A stretch of DNA of 64,000 nt from CBDDKZ01 sp965230415 (lineage in GTDB: Bacteria; Bacteroidota; Bacteroidia; Cytophagales; JAAEPT01), in contig CBDDKZ010000005.1 in assembly GCA_965230415.1 (NCBI GenBank), positions 2,790,001 to 2,854,000 of the forward strand, given 5' to 3'. The notes beneath the pieces are model-generated. The model was not told the origin of the DNA, ran no database searches, and was given only the letters and a program-made list of their open reading frames with translations. Below are positions 35,325-45,210 of this stretch, in pieces. Numbering within the stretch: the stretch's first letter is position 1; every line of letters begins with the position of its first letter. The position numbers and the translations under genes were made by a program.

Positions 35325-38300
35325 TTATTTTAGAAGTTGAATAATCGCTGTTTGTCCATCTAAAAGAGTAATGTGAGCGAGGTAAATCCCTTTCGGTAGA
35401 TCCGAGCTATTAATAGTCGAAAATCCTTCGCTAACACTTAAAACCTCTATGCCATTAACATCTATGAATCTGATACTTTGTATTGGAGTACCTTCAAAAT
35501 TAAGGTGGTCTTCAAATGGATTAGGGTATACATGAATACCCAGATCAATTGCATCATTTATTGCACTTATTACCGTTCTTCTTACCACAATCCAATTCTC
35601 AGAAAGTTCGTAACAACCACTGGCACTTAAATCAGCTATGTTTACAGCACTGGAATCCAGGTCGCCGTTGTAAGAGAAGCCATAAACGTAGCAAGTACCT
35701 GCTGGTGCTCCGGCTATCATGATGGAGTCGCTTGGAGGAAAGCCCAAAATGTTACCATTATCGTCTGTAATTACATAGGCATAAGGGTTGGATGAACTGG
35801 AATTATTTTCCGCTTTGAAGTTCAGACTTAAATCACCCATTGGTGCAGTAATCGTATCACCACCATCAACAATAGTTACCATACCTCCTTCAGCATCATC
35901 GCGGTAAGCCGTGATGAAATTATCCGATAATTCATATTCATTGTCAGAGGTAAGTGCTGAAATGGTGGAAGCAGTACTGTCAAGCATTCCCGTGTAAGAG
36001 AAGCCGTAGATACGGCAAACACCGGCAGGAGCACCCGAAAGGTCCATCGTGCTGCCCATTGGTAAACCAAGAATATTGTCCATGTCATCGGTGATTACAT
36101 ACGCATATTGTGCATTGGCTGCAGAATTATTAATCACGTCGAAAACTAATTCATCGCTACCAGCACAAGCCATAACATAATCCACTTGATCATCGGTATA
36201 AACAGAACCACCATCGACAGTTGGAACGCTACGAATAACCACAATCCAGTTCTCAGAAAGTTCGAAACAGCCATTAGCACTTAAGTCAGCAATATTAGCG
36301 GCACTGGAATCCAGGTCACCGTTGTAAGAGAAGCCATAAACGTAGCAAGTACCTACCGGCGCTCCGGCAATCATGATCGAATTGCTAGGTGGGAAGCCTA
36401 ATATGTTACCATTGTTATCGGTAATTACATATGCATACGGATTGTCAGTAGCGGAGCTTGTTTCCACCTCAAAATTTAAGCTCAGGTCACCCGCCTGTGC
36501 AGCAATCGTATCTCCGGCACCGATGATGTTTACCATACCACCTTCTGCATCCTGGCGGTAAGCCGTGATGAAGTTATCCGATAGTTCATATTCATCGTCA
36601 GAAGTAAGTGCTGAAATAGTGGAAGCAGTACTGTCGAGCATTCCCGTGTAAGAGAAACCGTAGATACGGCAAACACCGGCAGGAGCACCTGAAAGGTCCA
36701 TAGTGCTACCCATTGGAAAACCAAGAATATTGTCCATATCATCGGTGATTACATAGGCGTATTGTGCATTGGCTGCAGAATTATTAATCACGTCGAAAAC
36801 TAATTCATCGCTACCAGCACAAGCCATTACATAATCCACTTGATCGTCGGTGTAAACAGAGCTACCGTCTACAGTTGGCGCAGTACGAATTACCACAATC
36901 CAGTTCTCAGAAAGACCGTAGCAAGCGCTGGCACTTAAGTCAGCAATATTAGCGGCGCTGGAATCCAGGTCACCGTTGTAAGAGAAGCCATAAACGTAGC
37001 AAGTACCTACCGGCGCTCCGGCAATCATGATCGAATTGCTAGGAGGGAAACCTAATATGTTACCATTGTTATCGGTAATTACATATGCATACGGATTGTC
37101 AGTAGTGGAGCTTGTTTCCACCTCAAAATTTAAGCTCAGGTCACCCGCCTGTGCAGAAATTGTATCTCCGGCACCGATGATGTTTACCATACCACCTTCT
37201 GCATCCTGGCGGTAAGCCGTGATGAAGTTATCCGATAGTTCATATTCATCGTCAGAAGTAAGTGCTGAAATAGTGGAAGCAGTACTGTCGAGCATTCCCG
37301 TGTAAGAGAAACCGTAGATACGGCAAACACCGGCAGGAGCACCTGAAAGGTCCATGGTGCTACCCATTGGAAAACCAAGAATATTGTCCATATCATCGGT
37401 GATTACATAGGCATATTGTGAATTGGCAGTTGAGCTATTAATCACATCGAAAGTGAGTTCATTACTACCAGCACAAGCCATTACATAGTCCACTTGATCG
37501 TCAGTGTAAACAGCACCACCATCAACAGTTGGAGGAGTGCGAATTACTACAATCCAGTTTTCAGAAAGTTCGAAGCAACCACTAGCACTTAAAGTGACGA
37601 TATCGGTAGCGCTGGAATCCAGGTCGCCATTGTAAGAGAAGCCATAGACGTAGCAAGTACCTATTGGTGCTCCGGCAATCATGATCGAATTGCTAGGTGG
37701 GAAACCTAATATGTTACCACTATTATCAGTAATTACATAAGCATATGGATTGTCAGTAGTGGAGCTTGTTTCCACCTCAAAGTTTAAGCTCAGGTCACCC
37801 GCCTGTGCAGTAATTGTATCTCCGGCACCGATAATGTTCACCATTCCACCTTCAGCCTCATCGCGATAAGCTTTGATATAATTTTCTGAAAGTTCATATT
37901 CATCATCAGAAGATAAACTAGCTATCGTTGTAGCCCCAAGGTCTAGCGTACCAGTGTAAGAGAAACCGTATACACGGCAAATACCTGCCGGTGCCGCTCG
38001 TAAGTTTAGCTCACTTGTTGATGGAAATGCCAGGATGTTACCCATATTATCGGTGATAACATAAGCATAGGCAGAACTGGAAGTAGAAGTGTTCTTTACT
38101 ATGAATTCAAGCCTGTCTCCTCCGGCGCAATCTCTAACGAAATCTTTGTCATTAAGTGTTAGCACATGACCTCCATCTACTGCAGCAGTAGTACGTGTAA
38201 CAAGGATATAGTTTTCAGAAATATTGCTACAAGCGTCTGAACTCAAATCGTTGATGTGATCTACATCAGTATCAAGATCACCAGTAAAGGAAATGCCGTA

Positions 38301-39230
38301 AACACGGCAAATTCCTACCGGTGCACCTGAGATAGATATTTCATTTGCGGGGGGAAATCCTAAAATATTACCATTATTATCAGTAATCACGTAAGCATAA
38401 TTGGAAGATGCCGTAGAGGTATTTTCTACTTCAAAATCAAGTGAAGCATCTCCGGCCGGTGCACTCACTTCAGTGCCGCCGCCAATTATACTTACCATGC
38501 CACCTTCTGCGCCATCTCTCACAGCAGTGATGAAGTTTTCTGAAAGTTCGAATTCATCATCAGAGCTTAAAGAAGCAATAGTTGTTGCTCCTAAATCCAA
38601 TGTTCCTGTGTAAGAAATACCGTAGACACGGCAGGTACCTGCGGGAGCCCCACGAAGATTTAGTTCGTTGTTAGTTGGGAATGCCAGTATATTACCCATG
38701 TCGTCGGTAATAATATAGGCGTAAGCAGCACTTGAAACGGAGGTGTTTTTCACCGTAAATTCAAGTTCATCGCCTCCGGCACAATCACGAACATGATCCA
38801 TGTTATTGAGCGTAAGTACACTGCCGCCATCTACGGCTGAGGTGGTGCGGGTCACGGTTATGTAGTTTTCGGAAATATCACTACAGTCATTAGAAGTTAA
38901 GTCGTTGATGTGATCTGTGTCTGTGTCAAGGTCTCCTGTAAATGAAATACCGTAAACTCTACATATACCTGCCGGGGCACCGGAAATGGAAATTTCATTT
39001 GCAGGGGGGAACCCTAATATGTTTCCGTCGTTATCTGTAATTACATAAGCATAATCTGAAGTTGCTGTTGAAGTGTTTTCAACAATAAAGTCGAGTGCGG
39101 GGTCGCTGACCGGAGCAGTGATGGATGTATTACCACCTAAAATCCGGACGCTGCCTCCATCGCACTGCGCATTTGCTTTCCCCACTATGAGGAGTAGCAA
39201 GAGTGCTAGGACATAAAAGTTTTTTTGCAT
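35325..39230 (-). CDS. T9SS-exported protein with eleven 109-residue repeats
   Basis: 1301 residues from ATG 39230 (MQKNFYVLALLLLLIVGKAN is the signal peptide). The body has eleven repeats of about 109 residues, each with YAYVITD(D/N)..(G/D)NIL(G/A)FP, then a GAP.G.C.(V/I)YG.S(Y/F)(T/N)G(D/M/T)LD segment and a (L/I)SE(N/D)(W/Y/F)I end. Odd and even units differ, giving a 218-residue double unit (654 bp) whose inner copies are nearly identical. A type A sorting domain (IHVYPNPFEDHLNFEG) closes it. Likely an extended surface fibre or adhesin of beta-sandwich units; no known Pfam family comes to mind. Confidence 0.85.
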   Translation of the reverse strand: MQKNFYVLALLLLLIVGKANAQCDGGSVRILGGNTSITAPVSDPALDFIVENTSTATSDYAYVITDNDGNILGFPPANEISISGAPAGICRVYGISFTGDLDTDTDHINDLTSNDCSDISENYITVTRTTSAVDGGSVLTLNNMDHVRDCAGGDELEFTVKNTSVSSAAYAYIITDDMGNILAFPTNNELNLRGAPAGTCRVYGISYTGTLDLGATTIASLSSDDEFELSENFITAVRDGAEGGMVSIIGGGTEVSAPAGDASLDFEVENTSTASSNYAYVITDNNGNILGFPPANEISISGAPVGICRVYGISFTGDLDTDVDHINDLSSDACSNISENYILVTRTTAAVDGGHVLTLNDKDFVRDCAGGDRLEFIVKNTSTSSSAYAYVITDNMGNILAFPSTSELNLRAAPAGICRVYGFSYTGTLDLGATTIASLSSDDEYELSENYIKAYRDEAEGGMVNIIGAGDTITAQAGDLSLNFEVETSSTTDNPYAYVITDNSGNILGFPPSNSIMIAGAPIGTCYVYGFSYNGDLDSSATDIVTLSASGCFELSENWIVVIRTPPTVDGGAVYTDDQVDYVMACAGSNELTFDVINSSTANSQYAYVITDDMDNILGFPMGSTMDLSGAPAGVCRIYGFSYTGMLDSTASTISALTSDDEYELSDNFITAYRQDAEGGMVNIIGAGDTISAQAGDLSLNFEVETSSTTDNPYAYVITDNNGNILGFPPSNSIMIAGAPVGTCYVYGFSYNGDLDSSAANIADLSASACYGLSENWIVVIRTAPTVDGSSVYTDDQVDYVMACAGSDELVFDVINNSAANAQYAYVITDDMDNILGFPMGSTMDLSGAPAGVCRIYGFSYTGMLDSTASTISALTSDDEYELSDNFITAYRQDAEGGMVNIIGAGDTIAAQAGDLSLNFEVETSSATDNPYAYVITDNNGNILGFPPSNSIMIAGAPVGTCYVYGFSYNGDLDSSAANIADLSANGCFELSENWIVVIRSVPTVDGGSVYTDDQVDYVMACAGSDELVFDVINNSAANAQYAYVITDDMDNILGLPMGSTMDLSGAPAGVCRIYGFSYTGMLDSTASTISALTSDNEYELSDNFITAYRDDAEGGMVTIVDGGDTITAPMGDLSLNFKAENNSSSSNPYAYVITDDNGNILGFPPSDSIMIAGAPAGTCYVYGFSYNGDLDSSAVNIADLSASGCYELSENWIVVRRTVISAINDAIDLGIHVYPNPFEDHLNFEGTPIQSIRFIDVNGIEVLSVSEGFSTINSSDLPKGIYLAHITLLDGQTAIIQLLK
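35560..39160 (-). repeat. Tandem coding repeat, 654-bp double unit
   Basis: Within the gene, the block at 36373-36561 recurs almost unchanged at 37027-37215, and 35876-36088 recurs at 36530-36742 and 37184-37396, always 654 bp apart. The outer copies (35.6 kb and 37.6-39.1 kb) are more diverged. The pattern implies recent expansion or conversion of the inner units. Confidence 0.85.
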
Positions 39231-39460
39231 AATCATAATTTTTGGTTAGGGCTAAATTATTGGTCATTTGTGTCATGGAAGTCATGGAAATATCACAAAA
39301 GTATCACAATGATGATATTGACGCACAGCCGACAGTTTTGTTGAATGCCTCCAAATCGGGTGCACCGGTGAAAAATAGTTGCCCTACGACATCATTTACA
39401 GTGAATACGGCTTTATAAAATTGTATTTTAGAAGAAATTGAATCAGGTAAACTTCAATAA

Positions 39461-40195
39461 ATGAAAGATATTTTTTCAACAAAGCCTAAAGAATATACCA
39501 GGTATCGTCCAGGCTATCCGAAGGTTTTTTTTGACTATTTATTTGGGATGGTTCCGGCCAACTTTCAGGCGTGGGATTGTGGAACCGGAAGTGGGCAGGT
39601 AGCTTTTCAATTGGCAAAATCATTTGATCAGGTTTTTGCCACAGATATCAGTCAATCTCAAATTGATAATGCGCAACAGGCCAGGAATATTAGTTATTCA
39701 GTCCAACCTGCCGAAGAAACGAATTTTGAAGACAATCAATTCGATTTAATCGTTGTAGCGCAAGCCATACATTGGTTTGACTTCGAGAAGTTTTACGGGG
39801 AAGTGCGACGCACGGCAAAGAAAGAAGCCTTAATTTGTATAGTGGGGTATGGTCGAATAGTAGTTTCTGATCAAATTGATACCCTCATTACAGCGTTTTA
39901 TTTTAAAGTTTTAGGAGATTTTTGGGATAAAGAACGGACTTATATCGATGAGGCATATGAAACGATCCCCTTTCCTTTCGATGAAATAAAAACACCGTCC
40001 TTTGATTACAAACAGGAGTGGGACTTTGAACATTTAATTGGGTACCTGAATACCTGGTCGGCCGTAAAACATTTTATAAATGAAAAGGGCTATGATCCGG
40101 TTGAAGAATTAAAGAAGGAAATAATGCCATATTGGCCTTTGGAAGAGACTAAAACGGTTAATTTTCCTGTTTTGTTGCGGATTGGGAAGGTGTAA
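39461..40195 (+). CDS. Class I SAM-dependent methyltransferase
   Basis: 244 residues. The SAM motif is AWDCGTGSGQVAFQLAKSF (motif I, DxGxGxG), motif II is VFATDISQSQIDNA (acidic Asp binding the ribose) and EDNQFDLIVVAQAIHWFDFE is the post-II strand typical of Methyltransf_11 proteins, with IHWFD as seen in the TAM-like and yeast Crg1-like group. No signal peptide; cytoplasmic. Substrate unknown. The gene is alone on its strand, about 480 bases before the subtilase. Confidence 0.88.
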   Translation: MKDIFSTKPKEYTRYRPGYPKVFFDYLFGMVPANFQAWDCGTGSGQVAFQLAKSFDQVFATDISQSQIDNAQQARNISYSVQPAEETNFEDNQFDLIVVAQAIHWFDFEKFYGEVRRTAKKEALICIVGYGRIVVSDQIDTLITAFYFKVLGDFWDKERTYIDEAYETIPFPFDEIKTPSFDYKQEWDFEHLIGYLNTWSAVKHFINEKGYDPVEELKKEIMPYWPLEETKTVNFPVLLRIGKV

Positions 40196-40677
40196 GCAAG
40201 TGAAAATGGCTCAGGTGTAAAATACATGAATTATTTGTAGTAGTATTGTGTATTTGGAAATTGCTGTATTCCCCCTTCAGTTTCATTCTTCGAAGATGCT
40301 GAGGTAATCTAAGAAGATTACTATTCGTTTAAAAGGAATAATCGTCCTCTTTGAGTGATTGGGATGAAGTCTAAATCTATAATAATCTTCCAACACTACT
40401 ATTCTTTAGGGTAATTTATATTTCAGAATTTTTTGTTTATCCTATTCATCAAAAGCGCTTTTTATGCCCGCTTTTTTTCAAGATTTTTAACATTCCTTTT
40501 CATTTTTAATCGCTTGTTAATGGGCGAATGATCGTTTTCATGTGAAAAATGTGGCTATTGGTTTGCTCCCCGACAATTTATCCGAAAAAACCCAATTATT
40601 TGTATACCCGATTTTTTTATCCTGAAGTACCTACATTAAAAAAATAGCTTAAAACACAGAACTAAATCAATTACTTT
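40196..40677. other. Intergenic stretch, 482 bp
   Basis: No gene seen. GTAATCT (40304-40310) and AGATTAC (40315-40321) form a 7-bp stem with a 4-base loop; it lacks a T run, so terminator status is doubtful. The rest is AT-rich and should include the subtilase promoter. Confidence 0.5.
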
Positions 40678-42378
40678 ATGAAAACTATTATCCAATTAAT
40701 CTTAATCTTAATGAATTTTTCCTTGTGCGTGGCACAAAGTTATGTGCCTAATCAGCTCATTGTAAAATTACCGGAGGTCAATACTAAAACGGAAGAAAAA
40801 TCACTTCATGCCCGCTTCGAAAGTTTTGTTCAAACGCAACATGTTATTAACAAAGAACGTGTGGCCGAAAGACTACTTCATCTAGTAGATTTCCCGGAAT
40901 ACTACGTGTTGACATTTGATCATCAACAGCCTTTGGCTGCTTGCCGAGCAGCAAGTGTGGAAAGCGGACTTTTTGAAAGCGTTTCTTACAATCACCTCAT
41001 CACTATCGACGATATGCCTGCATCGCAATCCACCACAAGGAATACAGGGAAACCATTAGAAAATACATCAACGAAATTGCAAGTTGTACCAAATGACTCT
41101 GGTTTTTTTGCCCAGTGGTATCACCATAATGATGGAAGTTTTACTTACCCTGAATGGAACATATTTAATGTGAAGGCAGATGCTGATATGGATTCTGACC
41201 TGGCCTGGGATATCGAGCAAGGAAGTAAAGATGTAATCATAGCCGTATTGGATGCCGGGTATGACTTCGACTTTCCCGACCTAAAAAACCAATATTGGAT
41301 CAATGAAAATGAAATTCCCGGTAACGGCTTAGACGATGATAATAATGGGTACATTGATGACTACCGAGGATGGGACTTTCATGCAGAGGACAATGATGCT
41401 ACCGATGAATTTGGACATGGCGTATTGGTTTCCAATCTTTTGGGTGGTGAAGCCAATAATCAATTTGGCTATAGCGGAATGGCGCCAGGCTGTACCATGA
41501 TGCCCATTCGTGTAATTGATGCCGAAGGTTCCTTTGATAATGTTGCTGAAGGCATGTTATACGCCGCCGCCAATGGCGCAAAAATAGTGAACCTGTCTCT
41601 CGGTAATACTGTTTTGGAACCACTTTTAGAAGACGCCATCAATACTTTGCATGATATGGGTGTGCTTATGGTGGCTGCCGCAGGAAACAGTGCCGTTGAA
41701 ACCAAAAATTACCCGGCTGCCCACCCGCATGTGATGGCTATTGGCGCATCTAATGCTTATGACGAGCTTGCCATTGCATTTTCATCGGGGTCCGGGGCAG
41801 GAAGTAATTATGGGGAACATTTAAGTGTAGTCGCACCCGGAGATGGTATGTGGACTTTTGCGCATCCTTTTATGGACGAAGGGGTGTTGAATGGTACGTC
41901 TCTGGCAGCGCCATTGGTTTCGGGAATAGCTGGTCTGTTGCTGTCTCAGGACAATTCCAGAACGGCAGAGGATCTTCAATTTATCATCGAATCTACCGCA
42001 GAAGATCAGGTTGGGCGCCCCTTTGAAGATACGCCGGGATTTGATAAATATCATGGCCATGGAAGGGTCAATGCCTTCAATGCACTGAATTTAGTAGTCA
42101 CTGGAGCAACATCTGCAAGCGATGCTCAAAAAGCAATGAAAATTTACCCTAACCCGGCCCGGGAGCATATTTTTATTAGTGTGGAAGGACAAGAAATAGC
42201 AACGCTGAGTATAGCAAACCACATCGGAGTTAAACAGGTGTTTGAATACAATGAGACAGCAGATGGGGTCTATGTGATACAGACCTCTCACCTGGAACAA
42301 GGTGCCTATCTTATTAATGTTACCACGGGATCAGGTGTGCATAGCCATACATTTCATGAACTGTTTATCAAAAAATAA
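40678..42378 (+). CDS. T9SS-exported subtilisin-like serine protease
   Basis: 566 residues with a signal peptide (to about residue 19, CVAQS). A propeptide-like region (20-130) precedes the S8 catalytic domain: Asp192 in IIAVLDAGYDFD, His247 in EFGHGVLVSNLL and Ser408 in LNGTSLAAPLVSG, with the oxyanion Asn in VAAAGNSA. All three catalytic residues are present, so it is likely active. The type A sorting domain begins KAMKIYPNPAREHIFIS. It would be secreted by T9SS to digest extracellular protein or process surface proteins. A bidirectional hairpin separates it from the convergent FG-GAP gene. Confidence 0.92.
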   Translation: MKTIIQLILILMNFSLCVAQSYVPNQLIVKLPEVNTKTEEKSLHARFESFVQTQHVINKERVAERLLHLVDFPEYYVLTFDHQQPLAACRAASVESGLFESVSYNHLITIDDMPASQSTTRNTGKPLENTSTKLQVVPNDSGFFAQWYHHNDGSFTYPEWNIFNVKADADMDSDLAWDIEQGSKDVIIAVLDAGYDFDFPDLKNQYWINENEIPGNGLDDDNNGYIDDYRGWDFHAEDNDATDEFGHGVLVSNLLGGEANNQFGYSGMAPGCTMMPIRVIDAEGSFDNVAEGMLYAAANGAKIVNLSLGNTVLEPLLEDAINTLHDMGVLMVAAAGNSAVETKNYPAAHPHVMAIGASNAYDELAIAFSSGSGAGSNYGEHLSVVAPGDGMWTFAHPFMDEGVLNGTSLAAPLVSGIAGLLLSQDNSRTAEDLQFIIESTAEDQVGRPFEDTPGFDKYHGHGRVNAFNALNLVVTGATSASDAQKAMKIYPNPAREHIFISVEGQEIATLSIANHIGVKQVFEYNETADGVYVIQTSHLEQGAYLINVTTGSGVHSHTFHELFIKK

Positions 42379-42428
42379 GGCCATCTATTAGCATAATTTT
42401 TTTTTGTCGTTTTGTTGTTGTAAAAAAG

Positions 42429-42464
42429 AGCAGTCCGGGTTATAAGATGAACACCCGGACTGCT
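42429..42464. terminator. Terminator between convergent subtilase and FG-GAP genes
   Basis: AGCAGTCCGGGT (42429-42440) and ACCCGGACTGCT (42453-42464) form a perfect 12-bp stem with an A run before it, usable for both strands. Confidence 0.75.
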
Positions 42465-42562
42465 AATTAAGATGGAATTCTTGGAGTTGTAATGTAATTA
42501 TTTAATACTCCTGTGCCCTGTTTTACTTCATTTCCAGAGACTAATGTTACACAGAAAAGTAC

Positions 42563-44284
42563 TTACCTAACCTGAAAGATTTGTGCAAAGTGTTGTTTAT
42601 GGCTGAGCACTTCCAGTGTGTAGAGTCCGGGAGGCAGCTTGTGAGCCAATTGAGTGCTAGTGCCCCCCTTTACATGCTCGGTACGTACTTTTTTTCCCTG
42701 ATTATTAAAAATGTTCAATGTAACTTCATAGTTAAACATGCTCAAATCGATATTTAGCTTATTTCCGTTTGGGTTAGGCCAAAGTGCTGAGTGCTTTCTT
42801 TCAGGGGTTTTTGCCAGTCCTACAGGAACAGACTCATTGATGAGCAGGTTTTGATCTGCTGCAACGTTGACAAGTGTTGTTTTATCGCCCGAAGGCCATG
42901 TTACTTCCACCGTATCTACTATACTTGCTCCGCCCAGTCCGAAATGAGCGGTCAGTGAATTCATAATCCCGTAGGCTTCCCCGGATCTGATCTCGCGCAA
43001 TTGCTTACCCCATGGGCCACTTATCCGTATTTGAGCACCTATACCATTTGGATTACTGGTACCTCCTTTAAGCGCAATATTTATATAATGATTGTCGCCC
43101 CCGGAATTAAGTAACAATTGATCGGGTTCAGTAGCTACGCCAATAGTTAGACCCTGATTGATACGTAAAATGGGGTAAGTGGCATAGATATCGACATAGC
43201 CATCGTCGTTGAGGTCCCCTAATGCGTAAGAATTCAGGCTTGAAGAAGTGTTAATGAATGGGCTATTGACTTTAGTGAAGGTACCGTCACCATCGTTATG
43301 GTATAATGTTTCTCCTTGTCCGCCGATTATTAAATCCAGGTAAGTATCGTTGTCAAAGTCTCTAAATGAAGCCTGTAAGTCGACTTTAGTAATGTCACTT
43401 GAAATACCGCTTTCTGTTGTTATTTCTGTAAAAGTGCCATTCCCATTGTTTTGAAATAACTGACTTTTGGCAGAATGGTTTACAAGGAAAAAATCTAAAT
43501 CGCCATCATTGTCAATATCACCAAAATCGCTAGCCCAGGATTGTAGACCAATTTGTACACCGGCAATAGCACTTACGTCAGAATAGTTGCCCTGCCCATC
43601 GTTTTGGTAAAGACGGTTTAATCGTTCATCGGAATTGCGGTCATTGGAAGAAGCAAAACATTTCGAACTGTACATGTCAACATCTCCGTCGTTGTCATAG
43701 TCAGTCCAGATAGAAGAGTAATTTCCCGCTGCCTGGTTGGTTTGAATCAGGTTGTTATTCATGGTGAAGTTACCTTGTCCGTCGTTCTCAAATATGCGGT
43801 TGTGGTCAAAGTCGCTATTCGCAAATAGATCTACATCGCCGTCGTTATCTATATCGACAAAATTGGACCCCTGAATGATGAATTCTTCAAAAATAGTACT
43901 TTGACTAAAAGAAGAGCCGTCTATAGATGCTTTGAATAACTGGATGTTATCTTGCAGGCCACCAACTATAATGTCTTTGTAACCGTTTCTGTCTACATCT
44001 GCAATGGAGATGGTCCATTGGTACTGCGCTACGATTTTGCCAAGTGACAAAGCGTCGAAACTGCCATCTGCCTGTTGATATGCTATGACAAGATTGGTGC
44101 CCTGATCGAGATGAATAATATCATCAAGTAAATCGTTATTCATGTCTGAAATAGCCACAGGCACAGCACTTACTGCATTTTGTGATGAGAGTTGATGAGA
44201 ACCATCGCTAAAGGAGATTTGTGTATATCCATTTACGAGCGATGCAGCTACAAAAACTGATGTTAAAAAAAGTAACTTGTACAT
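42563..44284 (-). CDS. T9SS-exported FG-GAP/ASPIC-UnbV protein (CRTAC1-like)
   Basis: 573 residues from ATG 44284 (MYKLLFLTSVFVAASLVNGY, signal peptide). Residues about 30-400 are a seven-bladed FG-GAP/VCBS propeller with calcium loops such as DIDNDGDVDLFA, DYDNDGDVDMYS, DIDNDGDLDFFL and DFDNDTYLDLII. An ASPIC/UnbV domain (about 410-480) follows, then a type A sorting domain (ALWPNPNGNKLNIDLS). This matches CRTAC1-type proteins, which bind calcium and probably extracellular ligands. No enzyme is implied. It would be exported by T9SS. Confidence 0.92.
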   Translation of the reverse strand: MYKLLFLTSVFVAASLVNGYTQISFSDGSHQLSSQNAVSAVPVAISDMNNDLLDDIIHLDQGTNLVIAYQQADGSFDALSLGKIVAQYQWTISIADVDRNGYKDIIVGGLQDNIQLFKASIDGSSFSQSTIFEEFIIQGSNFVDIDNDGDVDLFANSDFDHNRIFENDGQGNFTMNNNLIQTNQAAGNYSSIWTDYDNDGDVDMYSSKCFASSNDRNSDERLNRLYQNDGQGNYSDVSAIAGVQIGLQSWASDFGDIDNDGDLDFFLVNHSAKSQLFQNNGNGTFTEITTESGISSDITKVDLQASFRDFDNDTYLDLIIGGQGETLYHNDGDGTFTKVNSPFINTSSSLNSYALGDLNDDGYVDIYATYPILRINQGLTIGVATEPDQLLLNSGGDNHYINIALKGGTSNPNGIGAQIRISGPWGKQLREIRSGEAYGIMNSLTAHFGLGGASIVDTVEVTWPSGDKTTLVNVAADQNLLINESVPVGLAKTPERKHSALWPNPNGNKLNIDLSMFNYEVTLNIFNNQGKKVRTEHVKGGTSTQLAHKLPPGLYTLEVLSHKQHFAQIFQVR

Positions 44285-44500
44285 TATTCTTTGGTAATAA
44301 TTGGAATGTATGGTATACAATTGTAGTATTTAGAAGTAACGATGTATCAATGTTATTTTCTTTTTAAAATAAACCGGTTTTTGCTATAAAAAGAGGAGTC
44401 GAATTTAAAACTCAAAATAGGTGATTGGCAGGGATTCGTAGTTTGTAAGAATTAATGACAGCTATTGCTTATCTTGAGAAGAAATTAAGCGCATAATATC

Positions 44501-44941
44501 ATGGGGTTTCAAGAGCAAAACGGTGTTATTGAATGGAAGGTGCATTTTACATCCTCCATCTCAAAGGTTTACGGAATGTTGACAAGCGATGAAGGTCGAA
44601 AACAGTTTTGGGCGGAAGAAACGAAAGAAGCTAATGGAATTGTAGAGTTCCATATTCTGAATTATCCAAAATATCAATCGAAAATAGTAGCTAAGGAGGA
44701 ACCACATTTATTTAAACTGGAATATTTTGGTACTACCGTCACTTTCCATTTAAAAAAAACCGATGATGGAGGTACCGACTTGCAACTTATTGCAGAAACT
44801 CCAAATGAGCAAATAAAGTTGGAGATGACCTCAGGTTGGGTATCCGTGTTAATGGCGATGAAGGCTGCTGTTGATTTTGGCGTTGATTTGAGGAATCACC
44901 ATCCGGATAGGGTATGGGATAATGGTTTTCTGGATAACTAA
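44501..44941 (+). CDS. SRPBCC/AHSA1-like START-domain protein
   Basis: 146 residues matching the Bet v1-like SRPBCC fold: a first strand IEWKVHFTSSISKVYGMLTS, then the helix DEGRKQFWAEE, a paired-strand block (VEFHILNYPKYQSKIVA, KLEYFGTTVTFHLKK) and the long C-terminal helix GWVSVLMAMKAAVDFGVDL. The family binds hydrophobic ligands or acts as an Hsp90 co-chaperone-like regulator. The ligand is unknown. The gene is single, with its own spacers. Confidence 0.78.
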   Translation: MGFQEQNGVIEWKVHFTSSISKVYGMLTSDEGRKQFWAEETKEANGIVEFHILNYPKYQSKIVAKEEPHLFKLEYFGTTVTFHLKKTDDGGTDLQLIAETPNEQIKLEMTSGWVSVLMAMKAAVDFGVDLRNHHPDRVWDNGFLDN

Positions 44942-45210
44942 TACTCTAAACGAAAAAGGGATAAAATAAGTAGGGTTTTGTATATTCCAATGGAATTGAA
45001 TGGCAAAACCAGAGATGCTTCATTGCTTTTTAGACGGGTAAAAGAAATCCCCACTTCTTTTTTTTACTGTACTATCAGGCTTGGTAGAACATAGTGATGA
45101 CTATATCGTTATAAACAAAACTAATTCCATAGAAGAAAAGAAGTAAACAACATTACTTCATTAGCTAAGAGTTAGTGGCTATAGTTGAAATAAGTTTGTG
45201 CTGGGCGCCT

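Noticed and set aside
35560..39160. Long open frames on the opposite strand of the repeat protein
   Set aside because: They recur with the 654-bp repeat and have no family resemblance; they are antisense shadows of the T9SS gene.
40304..40321. Terminator of the methyltransferase gene
   Set aside because: The 7-bp stem lies over 100 bases after the stop and lacks a T run.
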